34,084 bases of DNA. Origin: Bacillota bacterium. GTDB taxonomy: Bacteria; Bacillota; SHA-98; Ch115; JABLXJ01. How positions within the stretch are numbered: the stretch's first letter is position 1; every line of letters starts with the position of its first letter. Under the pieces are notes generated by a model. The model had not been told where the DNA came from. It saw only the letters and a list, made by a program, of their open reading frames with translations, and searched no databases. Position numbers and translations under genes: made by a program. Of this stretch, positions 1 through 8,049 are shown in pieces. The DNA lies in the NCBI GenBank assembly GCA_012839815.1, contig DUMQ01000052.1:1-34084 (forward strand), read 5' to 3'.

Positions 1-27
1 CCGCCGGGCGAAGAGAGAGGGGCCCCA

Positions 28-57
28 TAAATAACAAAAGGGCTACAAGCCCTTTTG
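28..57 (-). terminator. Intrinsic terminator after rpsI
   Basis: A perfect 10-bp stem (35-44 with 48-57) with a 3-nt loop is followed, on the minus strand, by TTATTTAT. It lies about 117 nt past the rpsI stop and is the likely end of the rplM-rpsI transcript. The T run is interrupted, so efficiency may be moderate. On the plus strand the stem is followed by GCCTTCTCC, so it is less likely to act in that direction. The 58-173 stretch between it and rpsI is AT-rich, and I see nothing else in it. Confidence 0.75.
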
Positions 58-173
58 CCTTCTCCAATTCTATTTGCTATACTTATATACTCATGCTATC
101 ATACTTATATTTATGCCACTCTATCCGCCACTCTACCGCATAACCGTCGCCTTTGTCCCCATCTCTTCCGCCA

Positions 174-569
174 TTATCTCTTGGAGAATTGCGGCGCCTT
201 GCGTGCCTTCTTGAGACCATACTTCCTTCTTTCTTTCATACGCGGATCCCTGGTCAGGAGACCAGCCTTCTTCAAAGGCGACCGCAACTCCTCGCTGATA
301 TTGAGCAAGGCCCTGGCAATCCCATGCCTTACAGCTCCGGCCTGCCCCGTGATGCCTCCCCCTCGAACGTTAGCAATAACATCGTAGCGATCCAACACAC
401 CCGCCACGCGCAGGGGCTCTTTGACCACGATCTCTAGCACTTTACGGCCAAAATATTCAGTGAGGGGTTTCCCGTTTATAATTATATTCCCGCTGCCCGG
501 AGTAATCCGGACTCGGGCAACAGCGCACTTGCGTCTTCCCGTTCCACTGTATTGAACCTGTGCTGCCAC
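174..569 (-). CDS. rpsI: 30S ribosomal protein S9
   Basis: S9 binds the 3' major (head) domain of 16S rRNA, and its C-terminal tail reaches the P-site tRNA. The 131-residue product is close to the usual bacterial length (about 130). It has the family N-terminus [14 protein letters not shown], the central [19 protein letters not shown] block, and the conserved basic end [16 protein letters not shown], whose terminal Lys-Arg is the tRNA-contacting residue pair. The start is GTG at 569, with a G-rich ribosome binding site about 7 nt upstream. It lies 18 nt behind rplM, the usual partner, and is probably co-transcribed from the promoter at 1066-1095. Nothing looks damaged. Confidence 0.97.
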   Translation of the reverse strand: MAAQVQYSGTGRRKCAVARVRITPGSGNIIINGKPLTEYFGRKVLEIVVKEPLRVAGVLDRYDVIANVRGGGITGQAGAVRHGIARALLNISEELRSPLKKAGLLTRDPRMKERRKYGLKKARKAPQFSKR

Positions 570-587
570 TCCTCCACCCCCCCTTCA

Positions 588-1031
588 CTAGCCTTCTATC
601 TCAAGCTTTTCTGGTTTCTGTGCCTCGTGAGGGTGCTCTGGCCCTCTATAAACCCTGAGCTTCCTGATGATCTTGCGGCCCAGCCTGTTATGCGGCAACA
701 TCCCCATAACCGCATGCTCAATTACTCGCTCTGGCTTGGTCTTCAAGAGGTCAACGAGGCGTGTCGCCTTGAGCCCGCCAGGATAAAGTGAATGAGTATA
801 ATATATCTTCTTGTTTAACTTGTCGCCCGTTACTGCCACCTTTTCAGCGTTCACAACGATCACATGATCTCCGGTATCCATATTGGGGGTGTAAATCGGC
901 TTGTGTTTTCCCCGCAGGATGCTAGCAACCTGGGAAGCAAGCCTGCCCAGGGTCTTGCCCGTGGCGTCAACCACGTACCATTTCCTCTCTATGTCCCCGG
1001 CTTTAACAGTATAGGTAGAATTCTTATTCAT
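588..1031 (-). CDS. rplM: 50S ribosomal protein L13
   Basis: L13 is an early-assembly protein of the large subunit that binds 23S rRNA. The product from ATG 1031 has 147 residues, close to the family length of about 145. Visible signatures are [18 protein letters not shown] near the N-terminus, [20 protein letters not shown], and [15 protein letters not shown] followed by [16 protein letters not shown] near the end. An upstream in-frame start at 1079 was rejected: the 1031 ATG is preceded by AAGGGGGA at suitable spacing, and the upstream extension would lie inside the leader just behind the promoter. It is first in a rplM-rpsI pair, separated from truA by a repeat element and a promoter. Confidence 0.96.
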   Translation of the reverse strand: MNKNSTYTVKAGDIERKWYVVDATGKTLGRLASQVASILRGKHKPIYTPNMDTGDHVIVVNAEKVAVTGDKLNKKIYYTHSLYPGGLKATRLVDLLKTKPERVIEHAVMGMLPHNRLGRKIIRKLRVYRGPEHPHEAQKPEKLEIEG

Positions 1032-1065
1032 GAAACTTTCCCCCTTGACACGCTCACACAAAGCT

Positions 1066-1095
1066 ATTTTAATACACAAAAAGCCAGGATGTCAA
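1066..1095 (-). promoter_or_regulatory. SigA-type promoter for rplM-rpsI
   Basis: On the minus strand a perfect TTGACA (-35, 1090-1095) is separated by 18 nt from TAAAAT (-10, 1066-1071). The predicted start falls about 25-30 nt before the rplM ribosome binding site. This matches the known habit of rplM-rpsI having its own promoter even where the upstream cluster is co-linear. It rests on sequence match only. Confidence 0.7.
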
Positions 1096-1101
1096 CATAA
1101 A

Positions 1102-1140
1102 GGTATCCGGGTACCGGGATACCGGTATAAACCGGTATCC
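1102..1140 (-). other. Overlapping hairpins upstream of the rplM promoter
   Basis: A perfect 10-bp stem (1117-1126 with 1131-1140) has a 4-nt loop. Its outer arm also pairs with a third copy of the motif at 1102-1108 (7-bp stem, 8-nt loop), so two mutually exclusive hairpins are possible. In a truA read-through transcript the second one is followed by CTTTATGTT, a weak T run. It could be a poor terminator for the truA transcript; the T run is too weak to be sure. Confidence 0.45.
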
Positions 1141-1142
1141 TC

Positions 1143-1418
1143 CTAAGTTAGTGCGCAAAAATCTCTGCCCTTTTTGGCACTCGCATAGAGTGTCTCGCAT
1201 CTCTCGGCCAGGCGGACGCGGCTAAGTGTAAGTTCGAAGATTATCGCCGTTTTTCCAGGGGATGCCGGTGCTTGCGTTCCGGGGACGGCGCGCTTGCGGC
1301 GCGCCTCCGTTGAAATTTGGCGCGAGGGCCTTGCCAAATTTCAAAAGGCCCCGTCACGCAAGCACCGGCATCCCCCTGGGACGTGCTGGTAAACTGGCAC
1401 AAATCGGCACTAACTTAG
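1143..1418. mobile_element. Non-coding palindromic repeat with 12-bp terminal inverted repeats (MITE-like), copy 1
   Basis: The element is bounded by a perfect 12-bp inverted repeat, CTAAGTTAGTGC at 1143-1154 and its complement at 1407-1418. Inside, 1255-1277 and 1356-1379 form a second inverted repeat (23 of 24 positions, one extra C). There are smaller stems at about 1283-1299 and 1312-1344. A second copy of the family lies at 33835-34084. It encodes no convincing protein; a 64-codon open frame inside it has no ribosome binding site and no recognisable family. The truA stop codon (1415-1417) lies inside the right terminal repeat. The class is unknown to me, and no clear target duplication is visible. 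Confidence 0.75.
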
Positions 1419-2152
1419 TATTTAACGCATACGAGGTATAAACCCTTTGCTGGCGCGGTTGGCCCCGCAACCCGCCGATCCCTCGCATCGAGAACCTTCT
1501 TTACCCATTCAGGAGCCTCCCTGCCGGAGCCAACCCTCAGTATTGTCCCAACTATGATCCGCACCATATTATAAAGGAAACCGTCAGCCTCGATCGTCAT
1601 GGAGATGACCCCGCCGTCCCCGGACCACTCGAGTACCTTAACCTCCCGTTCGAATGTCTTCGCCCCGCCACCCGATGCCGCAAAAGACCTGAAATCATGC
1701 CTGCCGATCAAACATTCACTCGCGATGCGCATCCTCTCCAGGTCGAGCTCCTCATGAACATGATAAGCATAGTTCCTCAAAAATACGGACGCATGAGAGC
1801 CCGTCTGGATCTTATAGCAATATACCTTGCTTTTCGCATCATACCTGGCATGAAACCCGATATCAACCTCCTCGGCATCGATAATACGTATGTCCGGCGG
1901 GAGCACACTATTCAAAGCGGGAGGGAAACTCTCCGGTGGCATCCGGCTGGACGTCCTGAAGTTCACGACCTGGCCAAGGGCGTGCACCCCTGCATCGGTC
2001 CGCCCGGCGCCAGTTACCCTGACATGTTCTTTGACTATACGCAGGAGGGCCTTTTCAAGCTCACCCTGGATCGTCCGGACGCCAGCCTGCAGCTGGAAAC
2101 CAGAATATGCAGTGCCGTCATACTCCATAACCAGCTTGATATTGCGTTCCAT
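1415..2152 (-). CDS. truA: tRNA pseudouridine(38-40) synthase TruA
   Basis: TruA isomerises uridines 38-40 in the anticodon arm of many tRNAs. The 245-residue protein has the TruA catalytic motif GAGRTDAGVHALGQVVNF with the nucleophilic Asp, an N-terminal VMEYDGTAYSGFQLQ block, the FHARYDAKSKVYCY segment, and GFLYNMVRIIVGTIL near the C-terminus. It starts at ATG 2152, 20 nt behind ecfT, with a weak G-rich binding site, so it is probably last in the alpha-ecf transcript. Its stop codon is embedded in the terminal repeat of the element at 1143-1418. This suggests the element inserted at, or was trimmed to, the very end of the gene. Confidence 0.96.
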   Translation of the reverse strand: MERNIKLVMEYDGTAYSGFQLQAGVRTIQGELEKALLRIVKEHVRVTGAGRTDAGVHALGQVVNFRTSSRMPPESFPPALNSVLPPDIRIIDAEEVDIGFHARYDAKSKVYCYKIQTGSHASVFLRNYAYHVHEELDLERMRIASECLIGRHDFRSFAASGGGAKTFEREVKVLEWSGDGGVISMTIEADGFLYNMVRIIVGTILRVGSGREAPEWVKKVLDARDRRVAGPTAPAKGLYLVCVKY

Positions 2153-2172
2153 CGCCCTATCGCCTTGCCAAA

Positions 2173-2970
2173 TTAGAGAAACACCGCAACCACTACAATA
2201 AACGTTACGGTAACCAGAGATGCAACATAATCATCCGTGGTGGCCTTGAGCTGGCGCATTCGTGTTCTTCCTTCCCCGCCCCGGTAACATCGCGCCTCCA
2301 TAGCTATGGCGAGTTCGTCAGCACGACGAAAGGCGATCACAAAAAGCGGTACCAGGAGCGGCACCAGACTTTTGGCCCTCTGAAAAATATTCCCGCTCTC
2401 AAAATCCGCACCCCGGGCCATCTGCGCCTTCATTATCTTCTCCGTCTCCTCCAGGAGCGTCGGGATGAATCTCAAAGCTATAGTCATCATCATCGCAAGC
2501 TCGTGAGCGGGCACACCAATCCGCCTGGCCGGCCGCAGGAGGGCCTCCATCCCATCTGTTAGCTGGATGGGTGAAGTTGTCAGGGTCAACAAAGATGTGG
2601 CCACGACGAGGAGGACTAGACGGCCAACCATGAGCACACCCTTATATACCCCCGCATAGGTAGCGATCAATGGTCCCAGCCTGAAAAGCTCCTTCCCGGG
2701 GTTCATGAAAAGGTGCAACAAGAAAGTCAAAATCAGAATTATGACGAGAGGCCTCAAGCCCCGGACGATATAACCCGGGGATATGCGCGACAGCGCCACA
2801 GCTGCGCCTACGAAAAGAAAAAGCAATACATAACCCCAGAGCTCCTCGACAAAGAAAATGCCTATGACCACCGCGAGCGTCAGGAGTATCTTCGTCCGGG
2901 GATCCAGCCGGTGTATTACCGAATCACCCGGTATATGCTGTCCTATCGTAATGCTGCTGAACATGGGCAT
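2173..2970 (-). CDS. ecfT: Energy-coupling factor transporter transmembrane protein EcfT
   Basis: EcfT is the membrane scaffold that couples the EcfA ATPases to exchangeable substrate-binding S components in group II ECF importers of vitamins and metals. The 265-residue protein has several hydrophobic segments (roughly residues 28-60, 70-90, 105-135 and 245-265). It also has the two cytoplasmic coupling motifs typical of the family, AQMARGADFESG and AMEARCYRGG, which contact the ATPases. It starts at ATG 2970, only 3 nt behind ecfA2, with a GGAGG site 8 nt upstream. No S component is encoded in this window, so the substrate cannot be deduced and several may share the module. Confidence 0.93.
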   Translation of the reverse strand: MPMFSSITIGQHIPGDSVIHRLDPRTKILLTLAVVIGIFFVEELWGYVLLFLFVGAAVALSRISPGYIVRGLRPLVIILILTFLLHLFMNPGKELFRLGPLIATYAGVYKGVLMVGRLVLLVVATSLLTLTTSPIQLTDGMEALLRPARRIGVPAHELAMMMTIALRFIPTLLEETEKIMKAQMARGADFESGNIFQRAKSLVPLLVPLFVIAFRRADELAIAMEARCYRGGEGRTRMRQLKATTDDYVASLVTVTFIVVVAVFL

Positions 2971-2973
2971 AGG

Positions 2974-3846
2974 CTACGCCTCCGACACGCCCTTCCCGGG
3001 CATGAGCAATGGCAAGAGTTCCTCTTTTGCTTCACCGACGGTGAGAACATCAGTTCTTACGTTCCATCCCCTTCGTGCCAGTTCGCGCATGAGTTCGGTG
3101 ACCTGAGGGATGCCAAGGCCCATTTCCCGGAGTTCCTCAGCTCTCTTGAACACCTCCCGGGTTGGCCCGTCGATGGCTATCTTGCCCCTATTCATGACTA
3201 TCAGCCTATCCACAAGCTCCGCCACATCCTCCATGTTGTGCGAGACCAGCACGATGGTCATCCCCAGTTCGGTATGCAGCCTCTTTATCTGCCCCAGGAT
3301 ATCGTCCCTACCCCTTGGATCAAGGCCCGCCGCGGGCTCATCGAGAATGAGCGTCTTTGGCTGCATTGCCAGGACCCCGGCGATGGCAACCCGCCGCATC
3401 TGGCCGCCGCTCAGCTCAAAAGGCGACCTGTCCTTCACCCCTTCGTAATCCAGGCCGGCGATCCTAAGCGCCCACATGACGCGACCCGCGACCTCGTCCT
3501 CGGAGAGACCTAGATTCCTGGGCCCAAATGCCACATCTCCATAAACCGTTTCCTCAAAGAGTTGGTGCTCGGGATATTGAAAAACCAGACCCACCTTCCG
3601 CCGGATCTCTTTCATCTTCGTATCCCGGGAGCTCAGGTCAATGTCGTCAATATAAACCTTCCCCCGCGTAGGTTTCAAGAGGCCATTGAAGTGCTGGACC
3701 AGCGTGGACTTGCCGGATCCGGTCTCCCCAATAAGGCCCACAAACTCCCCATCATCTATGTTCACGCTCACATCATCAAGCGCGACGGCCTCGAAGGGCG
3801 TCCCCGCCATATAGATATGAGAGACATGCTCAACCCTTATTGACAT
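2974..3846 (-). CDS. ecfA2: ECF transporter ATPase EcfA2
   Basis: This is one of two ABC ATPases powering the shared ECF module. It has Walker A GETGSGKST at about residues 40-48, a Q loop in VGLVFQYPEHQLFEETVYGDV, the signature LSGGQMRR, Walker B LILDEPAAGLDP, and the switch His in VLVSHNMEDV. The QYPEHQLF form with the LSGGQMRR signature fits the EcfA2 subtype. The start codon overlaps the ecfA1 stop (ATG at 3846, or GTG 3 nt earlier), indicating translational coupling. The product is about 290 residues, the normal length. Assignment as A2 rather than A1 is by resemblance and by order in the operon. Confidence 0.92.
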   Translation of the reverse strand: MSIRVEHVSHIYMAGTPFEAVALDDVSVNIDDGEFVGLIGETGSGKSTLVQHFNGLLKPTRGKVYIDDIDLSSRDTKMKEIRRKVGLVFQYPEHQLFEETVYGDVAFGPRNLGLSEDEVAGRVMWALRIAGLDYEGVKDRSPFELSGGQMRRVAIAGVLAMQPKTLILDEPAAGLDPRGRDDILGQIKRLHTELGMTIVLVSHNMEDVAELVDRLIVMNRGKIAIDGPTREVFKRAEELREMGLGIPQVTELMRELARRGWNVRTDVLTVGEAKEELLPLLMPGKGVSEA

Positions 3847-4718
3847 CACACATCACCTGAAGCGACGATCCGGCGCGGCCCGTATATCCTATCCAGATAA
3901 ACAGCCATATCGCTGACCCTGAATATATCCTGCGGCAACCTGGCGCCGGCCTTGTTTAGCTCATAGGCCAGCTCTGTCACCTGGGGAACATCCAGGTGCA
4001 ACCCCCTGATCATCTCGACCTTACTGAATATCTTTCCAGGCACATCATCCATGACCACCCTGCCGCCTTCCATGACGATAACCCTGCTACCCAGGACCGC
4101 TTCGTTCATAAAGTGGGTAATGTGGATGACGGTCATGCCCTTCTCCGAATTCAACCTGCAAATTGTACGCATGACCTCATCGCGGCCGGCTGGATCAAGC
4201 ATGGCCGTAGGCTCATCCAGCACTATGCACTCTGGTCGCATGGCGAGAACCCCAGCGATCGCCACCCGTTGCTTCTGGCCCCCTGAGAGCAAGTGTGGAG
4301 CGTGACGCTTGTAGCCTACCATGTCCACGACCTCCAGCGCCCAGTCTACTCTCTCCCGGATTTCAGCGGGTGGAACCCCGAGATTCTCGGGCCCGAATGC
4401 AACATCTTCCTCTACCGTAGTCGCCACGATCTGGTTATCGGGATTCTGAAATACCATTCCCACGGTCTGTCTTATTTTCCACAGGTTCTTGGGATCCCTC
4501 GTATCCATGTCCTTAACCAGGACTCTCCCCGAAGTCGGGACCAGGAGCGCGTTCAGGTGCTTCGCTAACGTCGATTTACCCGAGCCGTTATGGCCTACAA
4601 TCACAACAAACTCGCCCTTGTCTATGGCGAGATCGATCCCCCTCAGAGCGCCTATCTCGTTATCCTGTCCCGAGCCGTAGACGAAGGAGACTCCCTCCAA
4701 CCTGAACATCTCTTCCAA
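3846..4718 (-). CDS. ecfA1: ECF transporter ATPase EcfA1
   Basis: First ATPase of the ECF module, acting as a heterodimer with EcfA2 under EcfT. Visible motifs are Walker [10 protein letters not shown] near residues 42-50, the Q loop [21 protein letters not shown], the signature LSGGQKQR, Walker [14 protein letters not shown], and the switch His in VIHITHFM. The Q-loop form QNPDNQ is characteristic of EcfA1. The start is TTG at 4718, preceded at 7 nt by AGGAGG; an ATG three codons in has poorer spacing. The length of 290 residues is normal. The gene follows rplQ by 38 nt, as in Bacillus, so it is likely expressed with the ribosomal genes. Confidence 0.92.
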   Translation of the reverse strand: MEEMFRLEGVSFVYGSGQDNEIGALRGIDLAIDKGEFVVIVGHNGSGKSTLAKHLNALLVPTSGRVLVKDMDTRDPKNLWKIRQTVGMVFQNPDNQIVATTVEEDVAFGPENLGVPPAEIRERVDWALEVVDMVGYKRHAPHLLSGGQKQRVAIAGVLAMRPECIVLDEPTAMLDPAGRDEVMRTICRLNSEKGMTVIHITHFMNEAVLGSRVIVMEGGRVVMDDVPGKIFSKVEMIRGLHLDVPQVTELAYELNKAGARLPQDIFRVSDMAVYLDRIYGPRRIVASGDV

Positions 4719-4756
4719 GCCCGACCCTCCTGACCCTGACTCCTGGTTCCCTGCTC

Positions 4757-5095
4757 CTACACAAGCTCAACGATGACAAGTGGTGCCCTGTCGCCCCTGC
4801 GCGCTTCGAGTTTGATTATCCGCGTGTACCCACCGGGTTTATCCTTATACCTCGGACCTATATCGGAAAAAAGCTTCTTGAGAGCATCCTTGCTCGCGAT
4901 ATAGCTGGCAACTAGCCTCCTCGAATGCAAATCCTCCCGCCCGGCGAGGCTGATAAGCTTCTCGGCGATCGACCGTATCTCCTTCGCCTTGGCCTCCGTG
5001 GTTCGAATTCTATCGTGCAAGACCAGGGCCGTAACCATGCTCCTGAATGTCGCATGCCTGTGCCCTGATGTGCGCCCCAATTTTCTCTGCCCCAT
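4757..5095 (-). CDS. rplQ: 50S ribosomal protein L17
   Basis: L17 sits near the peptide tunnel exit of the large subunit. From ATG 5095 the product is 112 residues, the normal size, with the family opening [16 protein letters not shown], then [16 protein letters not shown], and the ending [15 protein letters not shown] longer frame beginning at 5173 was rejected: it would start almost on the rpoA stop and would translate the small duplicated sequence at 5136-5188. The chosen ATG has GGAAGGAGG at good spacing. It is the last ribosomal gene of the alpha cluster. Confidence 0.96.
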   Translation of the reverse strand: MGQRKLGRTSGHRHATFRSMVTALVLHDRIRTTEAKAKEIRSIAEKLISLAGREDLHSRRLVASYIASKDALKKLFSDIGPRYKDKPGGYTRIIKLEARRGDRAPLVIVELV

Positions 5096-5135
5096 CGTTG
5101 TGCCTCCTTCCCCTGCTCCAGTGGTCAAATCCATT

Positions 5136-5188
5136 TGATCAAGTCGATCCTCTGATGATCCTCTGATGATCAAGTCAATCCTCTGATG
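5136..5188. repeat. Short duplication of the rpoA 3' end
   Basis: A 22-bp sequence at 5167-5188, which includes the last rpoA codons and stop, is repeated at 5136-5157 with one mismatch. Inside it the 11-bp unit ATCCTCTGATG occurs three times (5147-5157, 5158-5168, 5178-5188), the first two in tandem. It fills most of the 79-nt gap between rpoA and rplQ. It looks like a local slippage duplication. Confidence 0.85.
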
Positions 5189-6113
5189 GCTTCAGCGATA
5201 GCCCTAGATTGGCAAGCTTTGCCTTAACCTCTTCGAGAGACTTCTTCCCGAGATTCCTCACCTTCATCATGTCTTCCTCTGTCCTCTTGGTCAATTCCTC
5301 GACGGTGTTTATCCCGGCGCGCTTCAGGCAGTTATATGACCTGACAGAGAGATCGAGCTCCTCTATGGTCATTTCCAGGGCTTTATCCTTACCCTCTTCC
5401 TCGCGCTCGACCATAATCTCAACCCCACCCGGGGATTCGGTCAGGTTTATGAAGAGTGTAAGGTGCTCCTTAAGGATCCTGGCCGCCAGGCTGAGGGCCT
5501 CTTTAGGAGATATGCTCCCGTCAGTCCAGAGCTCGAGGATCAACCTGTCATAATCCGTAACCTGTCCGACCCTTGTGTTTTCCACAGTATAATTGGCCTT
5601 GACAACGGGGGAATAAATTGAATCCACGGGAATAACCCCGATAGCCTGGCCAAGCTTCCTCCGCTCGGCCGGCACATAACCCCGCCCCTTATCAACTGTT
5701 ATCTCCATAAACAGTCGGCCATCCTTTTCAAGGGTTGCGATGTGAAGATCCGGGTTCAGGATTTCAACATCCGGGTCGGCTATGATATCTGCGGCCGTAA
5801 CCTCGCCTTCGCCCTCGGCTTCCACTCTTATAACCTTGGGCTCATCGACATGGAGCCTCAACAAGAGCTCCTTAAGGTTCAATATGATATCCGTTGTATC
5901 CTCGAGCACCCCGGGTATAGTGGAGAACTCATGCAAAACCCCATCTATCTTAACGGAGGTCACAGCGGCCCCTGGCAAGGAGGAGAGAAGTACCCTGCGA
6001 AGCGAGTTCCCGAGCGTAATGCCGTAACCCCTCTCCAAAGGCTCCACAACGAACTTACCGTATTTGTCGGTAAGTTCGACGCATTCGATCCTCGGCTTCT
6101 CAATTTCTAACAT
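5175..6113 (-). CDS. rpoA: RNA polymerase subunit alpha
   Basis: Alpha dimerises to nucleate polymerase assembly, and its C-terminal domain contacts UP-element DNA and activators. The 312-residue product from ATG 6113 has the dimerisation region with [19 protein letters not shown] near residue 35, the typical [24 protein letters not shown] segment split around residues 175-200, and a C-terminal domain with [19 protein letters not shown] and [17 protein letters not shown]. An upstream in-frame ATG at 6146 was rejected because AAGGAGG lies correctly before 6113. The gene follows rpsD by 64 nt. Its last codons are partly duplicated downstream. Confidence 0.97.
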   Translation of the reverse strand: MLEIEKPRIECVELTDKYGKFVVEPLERGYGITLGNSLRRVLLSSLPGAAVTSVKIDGVLHEFSTIPGVLEDTTDIILNLKELLLRLHVDEPKVIRVEAEGEGEVTAADIIADPDVEILNPDLHIATLEKDGRLFMEITVDKGRGYVPAERRKLGQAIGVIPVDSIYSPVVKANYTVENTRVGQVTDYDRLILELWTDGSISPKEALSLAARILKEHLTLFINLTESPGGVEIMVEREEEGKDKALEMTIEELDLSVRSYNCLKRAGINTVEELTKRTEEDMMKVRNLGKKSLEEVKAKLANLGLSLKPSED

Positions 6114-6177
6114 TAAAGACCTGCCCTCCTTCATTTGCGATATCACGCCAAATCACGCTACGCCGACCTCCCGGGTT

Positions 6178-6804
6178 TTATCGCGAATACAACTCTACGA
6201 TCATGTGCTCCTGAACCGGCACATCTATTTGGTCCCTCGTAGGCAGGTTCAGAACCCTGCCAGATAGCTCGCTTGCATTGAGCTCAAGCCACGGCGGCGT
6301 TCCCTTGTCTACCAGAGACTCGGCAAGGGCCTTAAATTTTGGGAGTTCCTTGCTTCGCTCGCGAATGGATATTACATCCCCAGGGCTCACAAGGTAAGAC
6401 GGGATATCCACCTTCCTCCCGTTCACGGCTATATGGCCGTGTCGCACTATCTGCCTCGCCTCATTTCGTGAGGAACCGAACCCCAACCGGTAAACTACAT
6501 TATCAAGCCGGCTCTCGAGGATCTGAAGGAGGGCCTCGCCAGTGATGCCCTTCTTCCTTGCCGCCATTTCAAAATAGCGCTCAAACTGCCGCTCAAGGAT
6601 GCCGTATATCCTCCGGAGCTTCTGCTTCTCCCTTAACTGGATCGCATACTCGGATAGCTTTTTCCGCCCCTGGCCATGCTGTCCCGGTGCGTACCCGCGT
6701 CTATCAATCGCACACTTTTCTGTAAAACATCTATCGCCCTTGAGAAAGAGCTTGATGCCCTCTCTCCTGCAAAGCCTGCATACGGGCCCCGTGTACCTTG
6801 CCAT
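6178..6804 (-). CDS. rpsD: 30S ribosomal protein S4, zinc-binding form
   Basis: S4 is a primary 16S rRNA binder that starts small-subunit assembly and often represses its own operon. The 208-residue product has four cysteines at 9, 12, 26 and 31 (C-x2-C-x13-C-x4-C), marking the zinc-containing form. It also has [11 protein letters not shown] and an S4 RNA-binding domain from about residue 98 ([32 protein letters not shown]). It starts at ATG 6804, 14 nt behind rpsK. I did not identify an S4-type pseudoknot leader. Confidence 0.97.
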   Translation of the reverse strand: MARYTGPVCRLCRREGIKLFLKGDRCFTEKCAIDRRGYAPGQHGQGRKKLSEYAIQLREKQKLRRIYGILERQFERYFEMAARKKGITGEALLQILESRLDNVVYRLGFGSSRNEARQIVRHGHIAVNGRKVDIPSYLVSPGDVISIRERSKELPKFKALAESLVDKGTPPWLELNASELSGRVLNLPTRDQIDVPVQEHMIVELYSR

Positions 6805-6818
6805 GCAATCAACCTCCC

Positions 6819-7208
6819 TTAGACTCTCCTGCGTTTAGGTGGCCTACAACCGTTATGGGGGATAGGGGTAACATCCTTTATCATATTTATCTCCAGGCCT
6901 GCAGCCTGCAGCGATCTGATGGCCGCCTCTCTTCCGGCTCCCGGCCCCTTTACATAGACTTCTATCTGCCTCATGCCATGCTCCATCGCAGCTTTGGCCG
7001 CCGCTTCCGCAGCCATCTGCGCCGCAAATGGAGTCCCCTTCCTCGATCCCTTGAACCCTTGGTTCCCGGCGCTTGACCAGGAAATTACGTTACCCCGCGA
7101 ATCAGTTATGGTGACTATGGTATTGTTAAACGTCGACCGAATATGTGCGGCGCCGCTTTCGATGTGTTTCCGCTCTCTCTTTTTTGTCCTGGTGCCCTTC
7201 TTAGGCAT
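6819..7208 (-). CDS. rpsK: 30S ribosomal protein S11
   Basis: S11 forms part of the small-subunit platform near the mRNA exit and the Shine-Dalgarno helix. The 129-residue product is normal length, with [41 protein letters not shown], and the end [18 protein letters not shown] 7208 is preceded by a GGAGGAGGGG tract. It is placed between rpsM and rpsD, as in all typical alpha clusters. Confidence 0.97.
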   Translation of the reverse strand: MPKKGTRTKKRERKHIESGAAHIRSTFNNTIVTITDSRGNVISWSSAGNQGFKGSRKGTPFAAQMAAEAAAKAAMEHGMRQIEVYVKGPGAGREAAIRSLQAAGLEINMIKDVTPIPHNGCRPPKRRRV

Positions 7209-7232
7209 CGCCCCATACCCCTCCTCCTAATA

Positions 7233-7604
7233 TTACTTGGATCTCCTTACTCCTACCGTCTTCCGTGGGCCCTTCCGGGTCCTGGCGTTCGTCCTGGTCC
7301 GTTGCCCCCTGGTGGGAAGCCCCCGTCTGTGTCGCAGCCCCCGGTAGGTCCCTATATCAATAAGCCGTTTAATGTTGGCCGCCTCTTCAGCCCTGAGGTC
7401 GCCCTCGACCTTGTATTCCTTGTCGATAACCTCTCTAAGCTTTGTTATCTCCTCTTCCGTAAGATCCCGGACCCTCGTGTCCGGGTTAACACCCGTCTTA
7501 CCGAGGATGTCTCTTGACCTGGTAAGCCCTATGCCGTAAATATACGTCAACGCGATTTCAACCCTCTTGTCCCTGGGCAGGTCGACTCCGGCAATCCTGG
7601 CCAT
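7233..7604 (-). CDS. rpsM: 30S ribosomal protein S13
   Basis: S13 lies in the head of the small subunit, makes bridges to the large subunit, and its tail contacts the P-site tRNA. The 123-residue protein opens [19 protein letters not shown], has [10 protein letters not shown], and [20 protein letters not shown] followed by [10 protein letters not shown] near the end. It starts at ATG 7604, 18 nt behind rpmJ. Confidence 0.97.
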   Translation of the reverse strand: MARIAGVDLPRDKRVEIALTYIYGIGLTRSRDILGKTGVNPDTRVRDLTEEEITKLREVIDKEYKVEGDLRAEEAANIKRLIDIGTYRGLRHRRGLPTRGQRTRTNARTRKGPRKTVGVRRSK

Positions 7605-7622
7605 TCTCGTTCCACCTCCGCT

Positions 7623-7736
7623 CTAGCCCTGTTTCTGCTTATGCTTGGGATTCTCACAGATAACCATAACGCGCCCCTTGCGTTTGATTATCTTGCATTT
7701 TTCACATATCTTCTTAACCGATGGGCGCACCTTCAT
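7623..7736 (-). CDS. rpmJ: 50S ribosomal protein L36, zinc-binding form
   Basis: Translating the minus strand from ATG 7736 to TAG gives exactly 37 residues: [16 protein letters not shown], then [21 protein letters not shown]. That is the normal length and sequence pattern of L36. Cys11, Cys14, Cys27 and His32 form the expected zinc knuckle, so this is the zinc-containing type rather than the zinc-free paralogue. A GGGAGG ribosome binding site precedes it. It lies between infA and rpsM, the usual place, with a possible promoter of its own at 7762-7790. Confidence 0.97.
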   Translation of the reverse strand: MKVRPSVKKICEKCKIIKRKGRVMVICENPKHKQKQG

Positions 7737-7761
7737 AACTCAAACCCTCCCGGCTCGCGTC

Positions 7762-7790
7762 ATTATTTATAAGGTTAACCTTAAAGTCAA
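7762..7790 (-). promoter_or_regulatory. Possible promoter with palindromic spacer upstream of rpmJ
   Basis: On the minus strand TTGACT (7785-7790) and AATAAT (7762-7767) are 17 nt apart, each one base from the SigA consensus. The spacer holds the 14-bp perfect palindrome TAAGGTTAACCTTA (7770-7783), which could be an operator or chance. It lies in the 90-nt infA-rpmJ gap and would drive rpmJ and the alpha cluster. Confidence 0.5.
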
Positions 7791-7826
7791 GCTTGAGGTC
7801 ACGTTCAAGGACCCATTTATAAAGCT

Positions 7827-8045
7827 CTATTTAAAACGGTAGACGATTCGCCCGCGCGTTAAATCGTAAGGTGAGAGCTCTACCGTCACCCTATCGCCCG
7901 GCAGTATCCTGATGAAATTCACCCTCATCTTGCCCGATACATGGGCCAGGACCCTGTGCCCGTTCTGCAACTCCACACGAAACATGGCATTAGGCAACGC
8001 CTCAATAACGGTTCCCTCAACTTCTATGGCGTCGCGCTTGGACAT
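7827..8045 (-). CDS. infA: Translation initiation factor IF-1
   Basis: IF-1 is an OB-fold protein that occupies the A site during initiation. From ATG 8045 the product is 72 residues, exactly the usual length, with [40 protein letters not shown] and [18 protein letters not shown]. The frame stays open for 8 more codons upstream, but those overlap the preceding gene, and the ribosome binding site GGAGGGGG fits 8045. It starts 4 nt behind the KOW-domain gene, so translation is probably coupled. Confidence 0.97.
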   Translation of the reverse strand: MSKRDAIEVEGTVIEALPNAMFRVELQNGHRVLAHVSGKMRVNFIRILPGDRVTVELSPYDLTRGRIVYRFK

Positions 8046-8049
8046 GGGG

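Noticed and set aside
1143-1337. 64-codon open frame inside repeat copy 1
   Set aside because: It begins and ends within the palindromic repeat, has no binding site, and is not preserved in copy 2.
4757-5173. Extended L17 beginning near the rpoA stop
   Set aside because: The extra 26 codons translate the duplicated spacer and the ribosome binding site, and do not resemble L17.
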